Of a DNA stretch of 64,000 nt, positions 9,168-19,020 are shown in pieces; positions within the stretch are counted from its first letter, which is position 1, and every line of letters begins with the position of its first letter. This stretch comes from DASUSH01 sp963785155 (GTDB lineage Bacteria > Actinomycetota > Thermoleophilia > Solirubrobacterales > 70-9). Under the pieces are notes generated by a model that saw nothing but the letters and a program-made list of their open reading frames with translations, had not been told where the DNA came from and searched no databases. The stretch covers positions 124,001-188,000 of the forward strand of contig CAWAUB010000004.1 in NCBI GenBank assembly GCA_963785155.1. The letters run 5' to 3'. A program made the position numbers and the translations under genes.

Positions 9168-9736
9168 CGAGAGGCCCGACTGGGCGTTGGTGACGCGCCC
9201 TCGCGCACCGGGGCGACCGCCGTCGCGGTTTCGCGGGGCGGGGCGATGACGACCACGCCGTCGGGGCCGACCGTCGTCTCCGCCGTTGTCTCGGCCGTGG
9301 TCGTCGCGATGGTCGTGGTGGTGATGAGCTCGCCGGAGGCCGGGTCCCGGACGGTCGTCGTCACGGTCTCGGGAGTGGTGGCCGCCGTGGTCGTGACGAC
9401 GGTCTCGCCGGTGACGGGGTCGACCGTCGTGGTCTCGACGCCCTCCGCGTCGGCGGTCTCATCCGCCGTCGCGGCTTCGTTCTCGCCCGCGACCTCGCCG
9501 GCCTCGGTGTCGGTCGCGTCGGCGTCCGCAGCGGCCTCCTCGTCGGTGGCCACCTCGCCCTCGGTGGTCTCCGAGGTCGTCTCGGTTGCAGTGGTCGTGG
9601 TCGTGGTGTCGGCGTCGCCGTCATCGCCGCCGAAGACACCGCAGCCGCTGATCACCAGGGCGGCTACGAGCAGGGCGAGAGTGAGACGAACCCCGTTCGC
9701 CGTCACCCTGCCGTGAGAATCAACCTGAGGCGCCAT
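9164..9736 (-). CDS. Thr-rich lipoprotein
   Basis: The N-terminus has a hydrophobic signal ending in the lipobox LVISGC, so Cys near residue 32 should be lipid-modified. The rest is low-complexity Thr/Glu/Ala/Val sequence (ETTSETTEGE, TTVDPVTGETVVTTT) expected to be extended and possibly O-glycosylated, a common wall-spanning stalk design. It starts the operon running to 6514. It may be the leader and stalk of the following protein if the junction near 9165 contains an indel. Confidence 0.6.
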   Translation of the reverse strand: MAPQVDSHGRVTANGVRLTLALLVAALVISGCGVFGGDDGDADTTTTTTATETTSETTEGEVATDEEAAADADATDTEAGEVAGENEAATADETADAEGVETTTVDPVTGETVVTTTAATTPETVTTTVRDPASGELITTTTIATTTAETTAETTVGPDGVVVIAPPRETATAVAPVREGASPTPSRASR

Positions 9737-9785
9737 GGAAGCACGGCGTACAGGCCGTGACAGCTGAAGTTACCATCGGTTTTTT

Positions 9786-9810
9786 AACGCTCAGACAGCG
9801 CCTGGGTTCC
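9786..9810 (-). promoter_or_regulatory. Possible ECF-sigma promoter for the lipoprotein operon
   Basis: On the minus strand GGAAC is followed after 16 bases by CGTTA, about 50 bases before the ATG at 9736. This spacing and sequence match the general form of actinobacterial extracytoplasmic-function sigma promoters (GGAAC-N16-18-GTT). Envelope-stress control would fit an exported-protein operon, but a single motif match is weak evidence. Confidence 0.3.
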
Positions 9811-9845
9811 CCGGTACGGCGCTCGGGTCCGAAAGTTGGCAAAAC

Positions 9846-10645
9846 CTAGGCAGCCTCCGCTAGACCTGACCCAGGGGCTGCATCATCCCGCCCGGGAAGC
9901 CGGGAAATCGGCCCGTCAGCGACAGCGGAAGCGCTCGGAGTGCTTTCGAGGGCAAGCCGGTCGGAGGCCTCGCTGAGGCTCTGGACGAAGAGGTCGAACT
10001 GGCCCTTCACCACGTCGGCCTCCGCCAGACGGCCGGCGAGCGTCTCACCGAGCTCGAGGATGCGGTCGCTGACCTCGGCGATCCTGCGGCGCCGCTGATC
10101 GACGAGTGCGTCCGCCTCGGCCTCGGCGCGGCGCAGCCGGCGCCGGGCCTCGGTCTCCACCTCACGCCAGCGGGCGTCCGCGCTCGCCTCGACGCTTGCG
10201 TGAAGGGCGCGCGTCTCACTCTGCACCGCCTCCGTGATCGTGCGGACGAGGGCGTCGGCCTGGCGCGACGCGGACTCGAAGCGCTGGCGCGCATCCGCCA
10301 TCGCAGCCTCGCGCTGCGCCTGCGCTGGGCTCGGGCCGGAGTCCTCATCGATCTCGGGGAGTGGTGGCGGCGGGGGCTCGACCGCGCGTGGGGGCAGCGG
10401 CGAGACCGGGGCCGGCGCGATCCGGGCCACGCGGGGCCGCGCGAGAGGGGCGTCGGCGCGGGCGCGGGATCCCGAGCGTCCGAGTTCACCTCGTGCCCGG
10501 ATTCCGCGAGCCGGTCGCGAAAGTTGGTCGTCACGTCGCCGAGGTCGCTGACCGCGCGCCGCAAAGCCGCGCGCCTGTCTGCGAGCCGCTCGTCCGAGGC
10601 GTTCACGGCGCCGCCTCCGCGCCCATCGTCTGCGATTGGGGACAT
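9846..10645 (-). CDS. Coiled-coil protein A (frame break near 10435)
   Basis: Start ATG at 10645 is preceded by AGGAGGAG at ideal spacing. The N-terminus reads MSPIADDGRGGGAVNASDER and a short coiled coil. After a one-base frame change in a Pro-rich tract near 10435 it continues ARIAPAPVSPLPPRAVEP, then a long coiled coil (about 110 residues) ending RLAEADVVKGQFDLFVQSLS. The coiled coil is clearly paralogous to the protein at 11168-12012 (both contain a D-x(6)-RI-x-E-S-D helix and a V-K-x-x-F element). DivIVA-like or polar scaffold roles are possible; no known family is certain. Confidence 0.55.
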
Positions 10646-10814
10646 CGCGCTCCTCCTGGTCTCCATTGAGGCTCCACCGCCGGGGATGATCGAGTCACCA
10701 GCGGACGCTTCACACGAGCGCCGCGAACTCTAGGCACGGGTTCGGCGGCAAAACCGTGCGTGAGGAGTGCGTGGAAACGGGGGGTTTTTGGGGTTGGGCG
10801 CGGGGTTCACGCCG

Positions 10815-10873
10815 AGGGACGGGGCGCAATGTCCGCGCCGCGAGGCGCCGAGGTCGCGGGGCATGTAGGGAGG
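10815..10873 (+). repeat. 60-bp repeat family, copy 1
   Basis: The unit runs from AGGGACG through GTCCGCGCCGCGAGGCGCCG and AGGTCGCGGGG to CATGTAGGGAGG. It contains the small hairpin GCGCC-GCGA-GGCGC (10835-10848) with a GNRA loop. Related copies lie at 11089-11146 (inverted), 56372-56432 (direct) and 56548-56601 (inverted). Pairs in opposite orientation resemble REP/BIME or MITE-like elements. No transposase is present in the window. Confidence 0.65.
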
Positions 10874-10913
10874 GTGGGTTGGGCCGCGGCTCGGGACGCG
10901 AGGCGTCGGTGGC

Positions 10914-11022
10914 CATCGACTGTGCACCTAAGCCGCCTATGACCGGCTCAATCGCACAGTCGATGCGTGCTCAGCGTTGACTGCGCACTTACCGGTGCTA
11001 TGGCGCCACTAAGTGCACAGTC
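10914..11022. repeat. Two inverted repeats sharing a GACTGTGCACTTA half-site
   Basis: CATCGACTGTGC (10914-10925) pairs perfectly with GCACAGTCGATG (10954-10965). GACTGCGCACTTA (10979-10991) pairs with TAAGTGCACAGTC (11010-11022) with one mismatch. All four arms are versions of one sequence, ATCGACTGTGCACTTA. The array could be a multi-site operator or two adjacent hairpins; it sits inside the flanking 60-bp repeats. Confidence 0.6.
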
Positions 11023-11088
11023 GATTCGAGACCTCACGCGAAACGCGCGCAAGGAGTGACGGAATACGCACGAGCCCCTGATCCGTTG

Positions 11089-11146
11089 CCCTACATGCCC
11101 CGCGACCTGGGCGTCTCGCGGCGCGGACGCGGCGCTTACGTCCCTA
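11089..11146 (-). repeat. 60-bp repeat family, copy 2 (inverted)
   Basis: This is the reverse complement of copy 1 with few differences: it starts CCCTACATGCCCCGCGACC and ends GCGGCGCTTACGTCCCTA. Read on the minus strand it matches the 56.4-kb copies in the 5' section TAGGGACG-AAGCGCCGCGTCC better than copy 1 does. It ends about 20 bases before the stop of the coiled-coil protein gene, so it may also form its transcript end. Confidence 0.65.
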
Positions 11147-11167
11147 GCCCGTGCCGAAGAGGCGCCC

Positions 11168-12012
11168 TCAGCCCGGCGGCTGGGCCCAGGGCACCCGGGT
11201 CTCCGCCGGGCTGCCTCGGCCGAAGATCTCGTCGAGCACGGAGGCTCGGGCCGGTGCGGGCGCGTGTGCGAGGTGCGCTTCGACTTCGCCGCGGGTGCTG
11301 CCGGACGCGGCCATCTGGATCGCGATGCGGTGCGCGTCGTCGAGGGCCTGCCAGGCGCCTGCGGGCGGCGCGCCGGGGGCTGCGGCGGGGATTGCCCGAT
11401 GGCCTGGTCGGCGGGCGGCGGATAGCCGGGCGTCGGAGCTCCTTCGCCGGGCTGCGGGTAGCCGCCGGGCGGTGGCACGGTCGCGGTCCCCGGTGCCGCG
11501 AAGGCGGGCGAGTGCTCGGGTGGCGGCTCGCCGGCTCCGGGGAGCGGCGCCCCCGTTGCCGGAGGCGGCGTCGCCTCCCTGACCTCCTCCCAGGAGGGCT
11601 GGGCAACATCGGAGTAGTCCTGGCTGGCCAGCCGCTCGGCGGTCTCGCCGAGGGCCTTGACGAGGTTCTCGAATCCGGCCTTCACCGGGACGGCGTAGTC
11701 GAGGCGCTCGAGGACCTCCTCGGCCCGGGCCATGAGCGCGTCGGAAAGCTCCTGGATCCGCTGCACCCGCTGCGCGGCCATCGCGTCGGTCTGCTGCCGG
11801 GCCTGGTCGGCGTAGCGCTGCGCCTCCTCCTGCGCCTGGAGGCGGATCTGCTGGGCGTCCTGCTCGGCTTCCTGGCGGAGCTTCGCCGCCTCGCGCTCGA
11901 CCGCGTCGACGATCTCGTTGACGCGCGTGCCAAGGCCCGGGGACTCCCAATCGAAGTCGCCCTCGCCGGGTCGCTGCCCGGCATCCCCAGGTGGTTGCTC
12001 GGGAGAGCCCAT
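11168..12012 (-). CDS. Coiled-coil protein B (frame break near 11380)
   Basis: The protein begins MGSPEQPPGDAGQRPGEGDF and has a coiled coil of about 100 residues (NEIVDAVEREAAKLRQEAEQ onward, ending VKAGFENLVKALGE). A Pro/Gly-rich tract follows. After a one-base frame change at a GC run near 11380 comes a short helical end (AWQALDDAHRIAIQMAA, GEVEAHLAHA, SVLDEIFGRGSP). The final helices suggest a conserved C-terminal domain seen in other actinobacterial coiled-coil proteins. It resembles protein A at 9846-10645. Possibly a DivIVA/Wag31-type cytoskeletal or membrane-curvature protein; not certain. Confidence 0.55.
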
Positions 12013-12029
12013 CAGTCCTTCAGCCTATG

Positions 12030-13010
12030 TCATCCACCGACGATCGCCCCGGCGAGAACGGCGCCTGCAGGCACCTCTGCACCGGGCAGCACCACGGCCT
12101 CTCGCAGCTGGGCGCCCTCGCCGATCCGCGCCCCGTCGCCGACCACCAGGGGGCCGTGCAGCCACGAATCCGCGCCGATCTCGCAACCGCGGCCGAGCAG
12201 CGCAGGCCCGGTCAGCTCGGCGTCCGCCGGCACCTCCGTCCCGGCCGAGCGGATGCCGTCGGCGACCTCCTCGCCCTCGAAGCTGAGCCTGACGGCGCCG
12301 GCCAGCGCATCGACGTTCCCCTGCCGGTACTCGTCGAGCGAGCCGATGTCGTTCCAGTAATCGTCGAACTCGTGGACGTAGAAGGAGACGTCCTCGGCGA
12401 GCAGCGCCGGGAAGACGTCCATCGCCCAGTCCGCGAACGGCTCCTCGGGGAAGTAGTCGAAGATCTCCTTGCGGAAGACGTAGATGCCGCAGTTGCCGAG
12501 GTCCGAGAGCGCCTCGGCGGGGTCCGGCTTCTCCTGGAACCCCTGGACCCGCCCGTCGGCACCGTGGATGACGACCCCGTACTCGCGCGTGTCGGCGACC
12601 CGCTTCACCGCGAGCGTCGCGATCCCGTCGTGCGATTCGTGGCGCTCGCGGAGCGCGCCCAGGTCGATGTCGGTCAGCGCATCACCGGAGATGATCAGGA
12701 ACGAGTCCCCCTCCCCGCCCGTGAGGAAGTCGGCGACGTTGCGAACTCCGCCGGCGGTGCCGAGCAGCTCCTCCTCCTCGCTGAACGACAGGTCGACGCC
12801 GAGCGCCGAGCCGTCGCCGAAGTGGTCGCGGATGCGGTCGCCCAGGTGCGAGAGGTTCGCGATCACCTCGCCGAATCCGTGCCGGGCGCAGAGCTCGACG
12901 ATGTGCTCCATCACCGGCCGGTTGACGACCGGCGCGAGCGGCTTGGGGGTCGTGAAGGTGAGCGGCCGCAGCCGCTTGCCGAGCCCCGCCGCTAGGACCA
13001 TCGCTCGCAT
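12030..13010 (-). CDS. Sugar-1-phosphate nucleotidyltransferase (NDP-sugar pyrophosphorylase)
   Basis: This 326-residue protein has the nucleotidyltransferase signature MVLAAGLGKRLRPLT at the N-terminus, K in TTPKPLAPV, the metal-site SGDALTDIDL and the sugar-side motif GFQEKPDPAE. A left-handed beta-helix segment forms the last ~75 residues (AELTGPALLGRGCEIGADS). It should make an NDP-sugar, most likely GDP-mannose or a glucose-type product, from NTP and sugar-1-phosphate. The more distant paralogue at 20042-21130 shares the architecture. Substrate cannot be fixed from sequence alone. Confidence 0.82.
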   Translation of the reverse strand: MRAMVLAAGLGKRLRPLTFTTPKPLAPVVNRPVMEHIVELCARHGFGEVIANLSHLGDRIRDHFGDGSALGVDLSFSEEEELLGTAGGVRNVADFLTGGEGDSFLIISGDALTDIDLGALRERHESHDGIATLAVKRVADTREYGVVIHGADGRVQGFQEKPDPAEALSDLGNCGIYVFRKEIFDYFPEEPFADWAMDVFPALLAEDVSFYVHEFDDYWNDIGSLDEYRQGNVDALAGAVRLSFEGEEVADGIRSAGTEVPADAELTGPALLGRGCEIGADSWLHGPLVVGDGARIGEGAQLREAVVLPGAEVPAGAVLAGAIVGG

Positions 13011-13097
13011 CGGTCGACTGACCCTAGTAGAGGTCTCCGCTCGCTACTGTTCTGCCCGCCCCAGACCCCATTAAGCGACGGAGGGACCACCCAGAAG

Positions 13098-14516
<1,419 letters not shown>

Positions 14517-14640
14517 AGCGACAAATCACGTAGTTCTCCACCGCTGTTTCGCGGGTTTCCACGCTAGGAATCCGCGTCCCGATGCCGCATGCTCGTTCCG
14601 GGTTCAGGGAGGAGCGGGGAAAAGGGAAAACGGAGGCGGT

Positions 14641-15552
14641 ATGGCAGAAGCATCCTCAGACGATCGGGCAGGCAAGGGAACTCGCAAACCCGGCACGGCC
14701 AAGCGCGTTGAAAGCGCAGGCAATGCGAAACGGGAGATTTCGATGAACACTCGCGAGTTGTGGCTGGCGCTCGAGCAGGACCAGATCGAGGTGCACCTCC
14801 AGTCGGAGGTCTGGCTCGAGGACGGCAGGCATTTCGGCTTCGAAGCGCTGCCCCGCCTGCGGCATCCGAACGGGCTGATCGCCGCCGAAGACTTTCTCCC
14901 GCACGCCGAGCGAACGTCGCTCGCGCTGCCACTCGCCCGCAGGTTGGTCGAGCGCGCATGCCAGGAGCTCGAGGGGCGCGATCGCGCGCGTCCCGACGCT
15001 CTTGTGAGCATCGCGCCGACCGGCCTCGGCGAACCGTCGATCGGCGACACCGTCGCCGGCGCGCTGGCGGCCACCGGTACTTCACCCGGCCGGCTCTGCC
15101 TCGAGGTCAGCTCCCGGCTGCCGGCCGCCGAGCTCGAGGCCGCCCGCGACGCCTGGGGCGAGCTGCGCCAGCTCGGGGTCCGCTTCGCGCTCGACCACTG
15201 CGGCGCCGGCGTCTCCAGTGAGGACGAGACCATGCCCCTCGAAGCGCTCGCCGTCTTCCCCTTCGACTACGTCCGGGTCGACAGCTCGCTGATCCGCGCC
15301 GTCTCGCGGTCGTCGAGGGCACGTCGCCTCATCGCGACCATCGCCCGCGCCGCGACCGAGTTGGAGGCGATCCCCGTCGCCGACGGGATCCAGACCAACA
15401 CCGAGGCGATCGCCGCGTACGAGATGGGCTGCCAGGTCGCCCAGGGCCCGCGCTTCGGCAGTCCGCTGCCGCCGCGGTTCGCACCGAACGGCAACGGCGC
15501 GAGCGAGCGTCCCGCAGCGGTGCCGCTCCACGCGGCTCCGGCCCAGGCCTGA
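14641..15552 (+). CDS. Degenerate EAL-domain protein
   Basis: After a basic, disordered N-terminus an EAL-like domain covers about residues 35-280. EAL itself is present (GFEALPRLRHPNG, residues 68-70) with FLPHAE and an LEVSS strand. Key catalytic positions differ: the paired Asp motif DDFG reads DHCG (near 185), the Lys of LKID is Arg (VRVD), and EGVET reads DGIQT (near 247). The usual Asn of VNLS is absent (VSIA). It is therefore unlikely to hydrolyse c-di-GMP and may bind it or act through protein contacts. CGGAGGC lies just before the ATG at 14641; an internal ATG at 14743 is a possible alternative start. Confidence 0.75.
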   Translation: MAEASSDDRAGKGTRKPGTAKRVESAGNAKREISMNTRELWLALEQDQIEVHLQSEVWLEDGRHFGFEALPRLRHPNGLIAAEDFLPHAERTSLALPLARRLVERACQELEGRDRARPDALVSIAPTGLGEPSIGDTVAGALAATGTSPGRLCLEVSSRLPAAELEAARDAWGELRQLGVRFALDHCGAGVSSEDETMPLEALAVFPFDYVRVDSSLIRAVSRSSRARRLIATIARAATELEAIPVADGIQTNTEAIAAYEMGCQVAQGPRFGSPLPPRFAPNGNGASERPAAVPLHAAPAQA

Positions 15553-15553
15553 A

Positions 15554-18228
15554 CTACTCGTAACTGAGAGCCTTGATCACGTCGAGCCGCGCTGCCCTGC
15601 GCGCGGGCAGGATCGAGGCGATCAGCCCGAGGACGACGCCGGCGACCGCGACGCCCACCATCGTCGCCACCGGCGGCCGGTACTCAACGCCCGGTACCCC
15701 TGCGGAGAGTCCCTTCAGCAGCGCCCAGCCCAGCCCGGCGCCGACGGCGATTCCTAGCAGCGCCCCGATCAGCCCGATCACGACGCTCTCGTCCGCGACC
15801 TGGCGGCGGATCTGCCAGCGCGTCGACCCGAGCGCCCGCAGGACCCCGATCTCCCGGGTGCGCTCGAGCACGGACATCGAAAGGGTGTTGATGATCCCGA
15901 ACAGGCTGGCGAAGATCGCGACCCCGACGATCGCGTTGAAGACCCCGAACTGCTCGTTCACCTGCGCCTCGACCTCCGACTTCACCTCCTCGTTCGAGAG
16001 CGCGACGAGATTCGGGTAGTCGCGGCGCAGGATCGCCTCGACCTTCCGCTCCAGCTCGCCCCGCTCGGCCGGCGTTCGCGCCTTCAGCGCCAGCTCGGAG
16101 TCGGCGGTGACGCCGTAGACCTTTCGCATCGTCTCCAACGACATTCCCACTGTTTGACCGCCGAAGACGACGGTCTCGACGATCCCGGCGACCCGGGCCC
16201 GCTCGGTCCCCGAGGGCCCGTCGAGCTCGAACTCGTCGCCAACCCCGAGCGACGTCTCGTCGGCGTAGCCCTCGCCGATCGTCACCTGGCCGCGGGCCAA
16301 CCGGTCGAAGACGACTTCGCGCGGTGGGCCACCGGCGTCGATCTCGGTCGTGTCCAGCTCCCCGAACTCGGGCACCTCGAACCCGAGCAGCAGCCCGTCG
16401 GAGCCACGCTTGCCCTTCGGGCCCGGCAGGTTGTTCGAGTAGAGGATCCGCTCCCGGGCGATCACGCCTGTCTGCGGCAGCTTCGCCAGCCGCTCGCTGA
16501 CGTTCTTCGCGATCGTCTGCTGGGGGCCCTCGCCAGGCGAGAAACCCGCGGGACGGACCGAGAGGTCGCGGGCGAAGGCACGGTCGAACTCCTCCTCGAT
16601 CGACTGGAGGAAGCTGGCGCCGAGGCTGTTCACGGCGACCACCAGCGCCAGGCCGATCATCAGCCCGGTCGCGGTGGCCGCGGTCCGGTTGGGGTCGGAG
16701 CGGGCCGAGTCGGCGGCCAGGCGGCCGGCGACCGGCGAAACCTTGCGCAGCGGCCAGGAGATGAAGCGGACGAGCGGCGCGATCACGAACGGCGCGACCA
16801 TCGCGATCCCGAAGAAGATCGCGATCGTGCCGCTCATCCCGGCGGCCGCCACGAGCGGCGTCGTCTCGTCAGCGGCGCCGAGCCAGAAGGTGCCGGCGAG
16901 GCCGACGCCGATGAGGACGATCCCGAAAGCTGCGCGGCGGAGGCTCGGGCGCACGCGCAGGCCCTCCGCTCCCAGCACCGCCCGGATCGGCGAGGTCCTG
17001 GCGGCGCGCCGCGCCGGAAGCAGGGCTCCGAAGACCGCGGTGATCAGGCCGCAGGCGACGGCGGCGATGCCCGGCAGCGCGGTGAAGGCCACCTCGCCGA
17101 CGGGGAAGTCGAGGCCGTCGCGCATCAGCTTGACGAGCCCGAGCGCGAGCAGGACGCCGAGGCCCAGGCCGAGCAGGCAGCCGATCACCCCCAGGACGAG
17201 CGCCTCGCGCAGAACCGTGCGGACGATCATCGACCTCGTCGCGCCCAGCGTGCGGAGCATGCCGAGCTCCCTCGTCCGCTGGAGCACCGTCATGTTGAAC
17301 GCGTTGAAGATCAGGAAGCCCCCGACGAAGAGGGCCATCGCGGCGAAGAAGTAGAGGATCGCGTTGAACGCCTGCAGCTGTCCCTCGACCTCGTCCGACT
17401 TCGCGTCGGGGGTGGCGATCTTTGCGCCCTTCTCGAGCTTGCCCCGCAGATCGCGCTTGACCGCGGCGATCCCGTCGCTGCCGCCCGCGACGACGACGTC
17501 GATCTCGTCGAACCCCCGGCCCTTGTCCATCACGTCGCGGGCGCGGTCGATCGGCATCGTCGCGAACCCCTGGCCGCCGAAGTCGAGGCCGGTCGCGAAC
17601 TGGAAGAGGCCGGTTACCTCGAAGCGGCGGGTGCCGACGGGCGTGACGAGGCGAAGCTCATCGCCCGCCTTCAGGTCCTGGTCGTTCGCCCAGCTCTCGA
17701 GGACCATGATCTCGAGCCCCTCCCGGGGCCGCCTGCCCGAGGTCACGTCGGAGTCGGTGAGGTCGGAGACGCCCGGCTCCTCCCCGACGACGTTCAGCTG
17801 GTCCGACGGGTCGGGCTTCGGCGGCTTGGGCGGGTCAGCAACCGGCGGGGCGTCCTCCGCTTCGCGTCCGGGGGCCCCTTCTGCTCAGGTACGGGTACCG
17901 GGTTAATCGGCTCCGGGGGAGGCGGCGGCTTCACGTACTTGGTGAAGACCGAGAAGACGTTCCCCTGCGCCTCCTCCACCCCCGGCACCGAGCGAACCTG
18001 GCGGAGCGTCTTCTTCGGCAGGCTCGTCGACTCGCTGCCGGAGACGACCAGGTCGGCGCGGCCGTAGACCGAGTCGAAGAGGTCGGTGAAGGTGCGCGAG
18101 ATCGTCCCCGACAGGGTCAGGACGCCGAAGATCATGCCGACGCCGAGGACGATCCCGGCGGCGGTCAGGAGCGCCCGCATGCGCCGGGCGCGGACCTGGC
18201 GCATGGCGATCGAGCCGAAGGAGCGCAA
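15554..18228 (-). CDS. FtsX/MacB-type ABC transporter permease (frame break 17800-17870)
   Basis: About 890 residues with two FtsX-like permease modules. The N-terminus (MRSFGSIAMRQVRARRMRAL and a helix) reads to 17794. The main part reads from about 17800 to 15554, with three-helix blocks near each FtsX domain (FNAFNMTVLQRTRELGMLRT, INTLSMSVLERTREIGVLRA) and a second MacB-type periplasmic domain. The frame changes by one base in a Pro/Lys-rich linker that carries the repeat at 17853-17872. It follows the ATPase gene directly (3-base gap). Such systems export lipoproteins or peptides, or drive cell-wall hydrolases; the cargo is unknown. Confidence 0.82.
17853..17872. repeat. 20-bp dispersed repeat, copy A
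   Basis: TCCTCCGCTTCGCGTCCGGG occurs here inside the permease gene, at 24213-24232 inside the LCP gene leader, and in reverse orientation at 52091-52110 in an intergenic gap. In both coding copies the minus-strand translation is PDAKRR, and both lie in low-complexity linkers beside a frame break. Confidence 0.6.
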
Positions 18229-18231
18229 CGG

Positions 18232-19020
18232 TCAGCCCGTGGCGGGAGCGGTCTCCAGCGCGGCGAACCGCTCGCTGACCCGCTGCGCGTCGGCACCCTC
18301 GACCTCGCCGGCGATCTTGCCGTCGCGCAGGAAGACGACGCGGCCCGCCGTCGCGGCGGCGGCGGGGTCGTGCGTGACCATCACGATCGTGTGGCCCTCG
18401 TCGCTGTTGAGCTCGCTGAGCAGGGCGAGGATCTCGCCGCTCGAGCGCGAGTCGAGGTTGCCGGTCGGCTCGTCGGCAAGGACCAGCTCGGGCTCGAGCA
18501 GGAGCGCGCGGGCGATCGAGACCCGCTGCTGCTCACCGCCGGAGAGCTCGGTCGGCAGGTGCTCGCGACGGGGGCCGAGGCCGACCCGCTCGAGCAGGTC
18601 CACGGCCCGCTGGCGAGTCGCATCGTCGCGGCGGCCGGCGATCAGTGCCGGCAGGACGACGTTCTCCTCGGCGGTCAGGGCCGGCAGCAGGTTGAAGAAC
18701 TGAAAGACGAAGCCGATCGTCTCGCGCCGGAGCAGGGTCAGCTGCTTCTCATTCATCCCCTCGAACGCCTGGCCTGCGAGCGAGATCCGGCCGGACGTCG
18801 GCGTCTCGAGCGCCCCGAGCAGGTGCAGCATCGTGCTCTTGCCCGATCCCGACGGGCCCATGATCGCGACCATCTCGCCCTGCTCGATTCGCAGCGATAC
18901 GCCATCGAGGGCGCGCACGGCGGTCTCCCCCTCCCCGTAGATCCTGCGCAGGTCCTCCGTCTCTACCGCCGGGTGCTGAGGAGACCGGCCTTGCCGGTCG
19001 GCCGTTGATTCCGTTGTCAC
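18232..19020 (-). CDS. ABC transporter ATP-binding protein (LolD/MacB type)
   Basis: This 262-residue ATPase has Walker A GPSGSGKST, Q-loop FVFQFFNLLPALTAEEN, signature LSGGEQQRVSIARALL, Walker B LVLADEPTGNLD and the H-switch VMVTHD. The NLLPALTAEENV segment is typical of the FtsE/LolD/MacB group. It energises the adjacent FtsX-like permease at 15554-18228. The gene overlaps the upstream isomerase stop by four bases, so exporter and sugar genes may share a transcript. Confidence 0.93.
   Translation of the reverse strand: MTTESTADRQGRSPQHPAVETEDLRRIYGEGETAVRALDGVSLRIEQGEMVAIMGPSGSGKSTMLHLLGALETPTSGRISLAGQAFEGMNEKQLTLLRRETIGFVFQFFNLLPALTAEENVVLPALIAGRRDDATRQRAVDLLERVGLGPRREHLPTELSGGEQQRVSIARALLLEPELVLADEPTGNLDSRSSGEILALLSELNSDEGHTIVMVTHDPAAAATAGRVVFLRDGKIAGEVEGADAQRVSERFAALETAPATG

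Larger units (their letters stand above)
10646..11167. other. 522-bp non-coding island of inverted repeats
   Basis: No credible gene lies between the two coiled-coil paralogues. The interval holds two copies of a ~60-bp repeat in opposite orientation and, between them, two nested inverted repeats built on GACTGTGCACTTA half-sites. A G-rich run (GGGGGGTTTTTGGGG near 10780) lies just outside. The arrangement looks like a structured element rather than decayed coding sequence. Confidence 0.6.

Noticed and set aside
13011..13097. SAH riboswitch ahead of ahcY
   Set aside because: The 87-base leader lacks the GAGGGGCGCUGC-like core and the expected pseudoknot; nothing structured was seen.
16154..18067. 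Long open frame antisense to the FtsX-like permease
   Set aside because: Low-complexity Arg/Asp/Gly composition and no domain; the permease on the other strand explains the openness.
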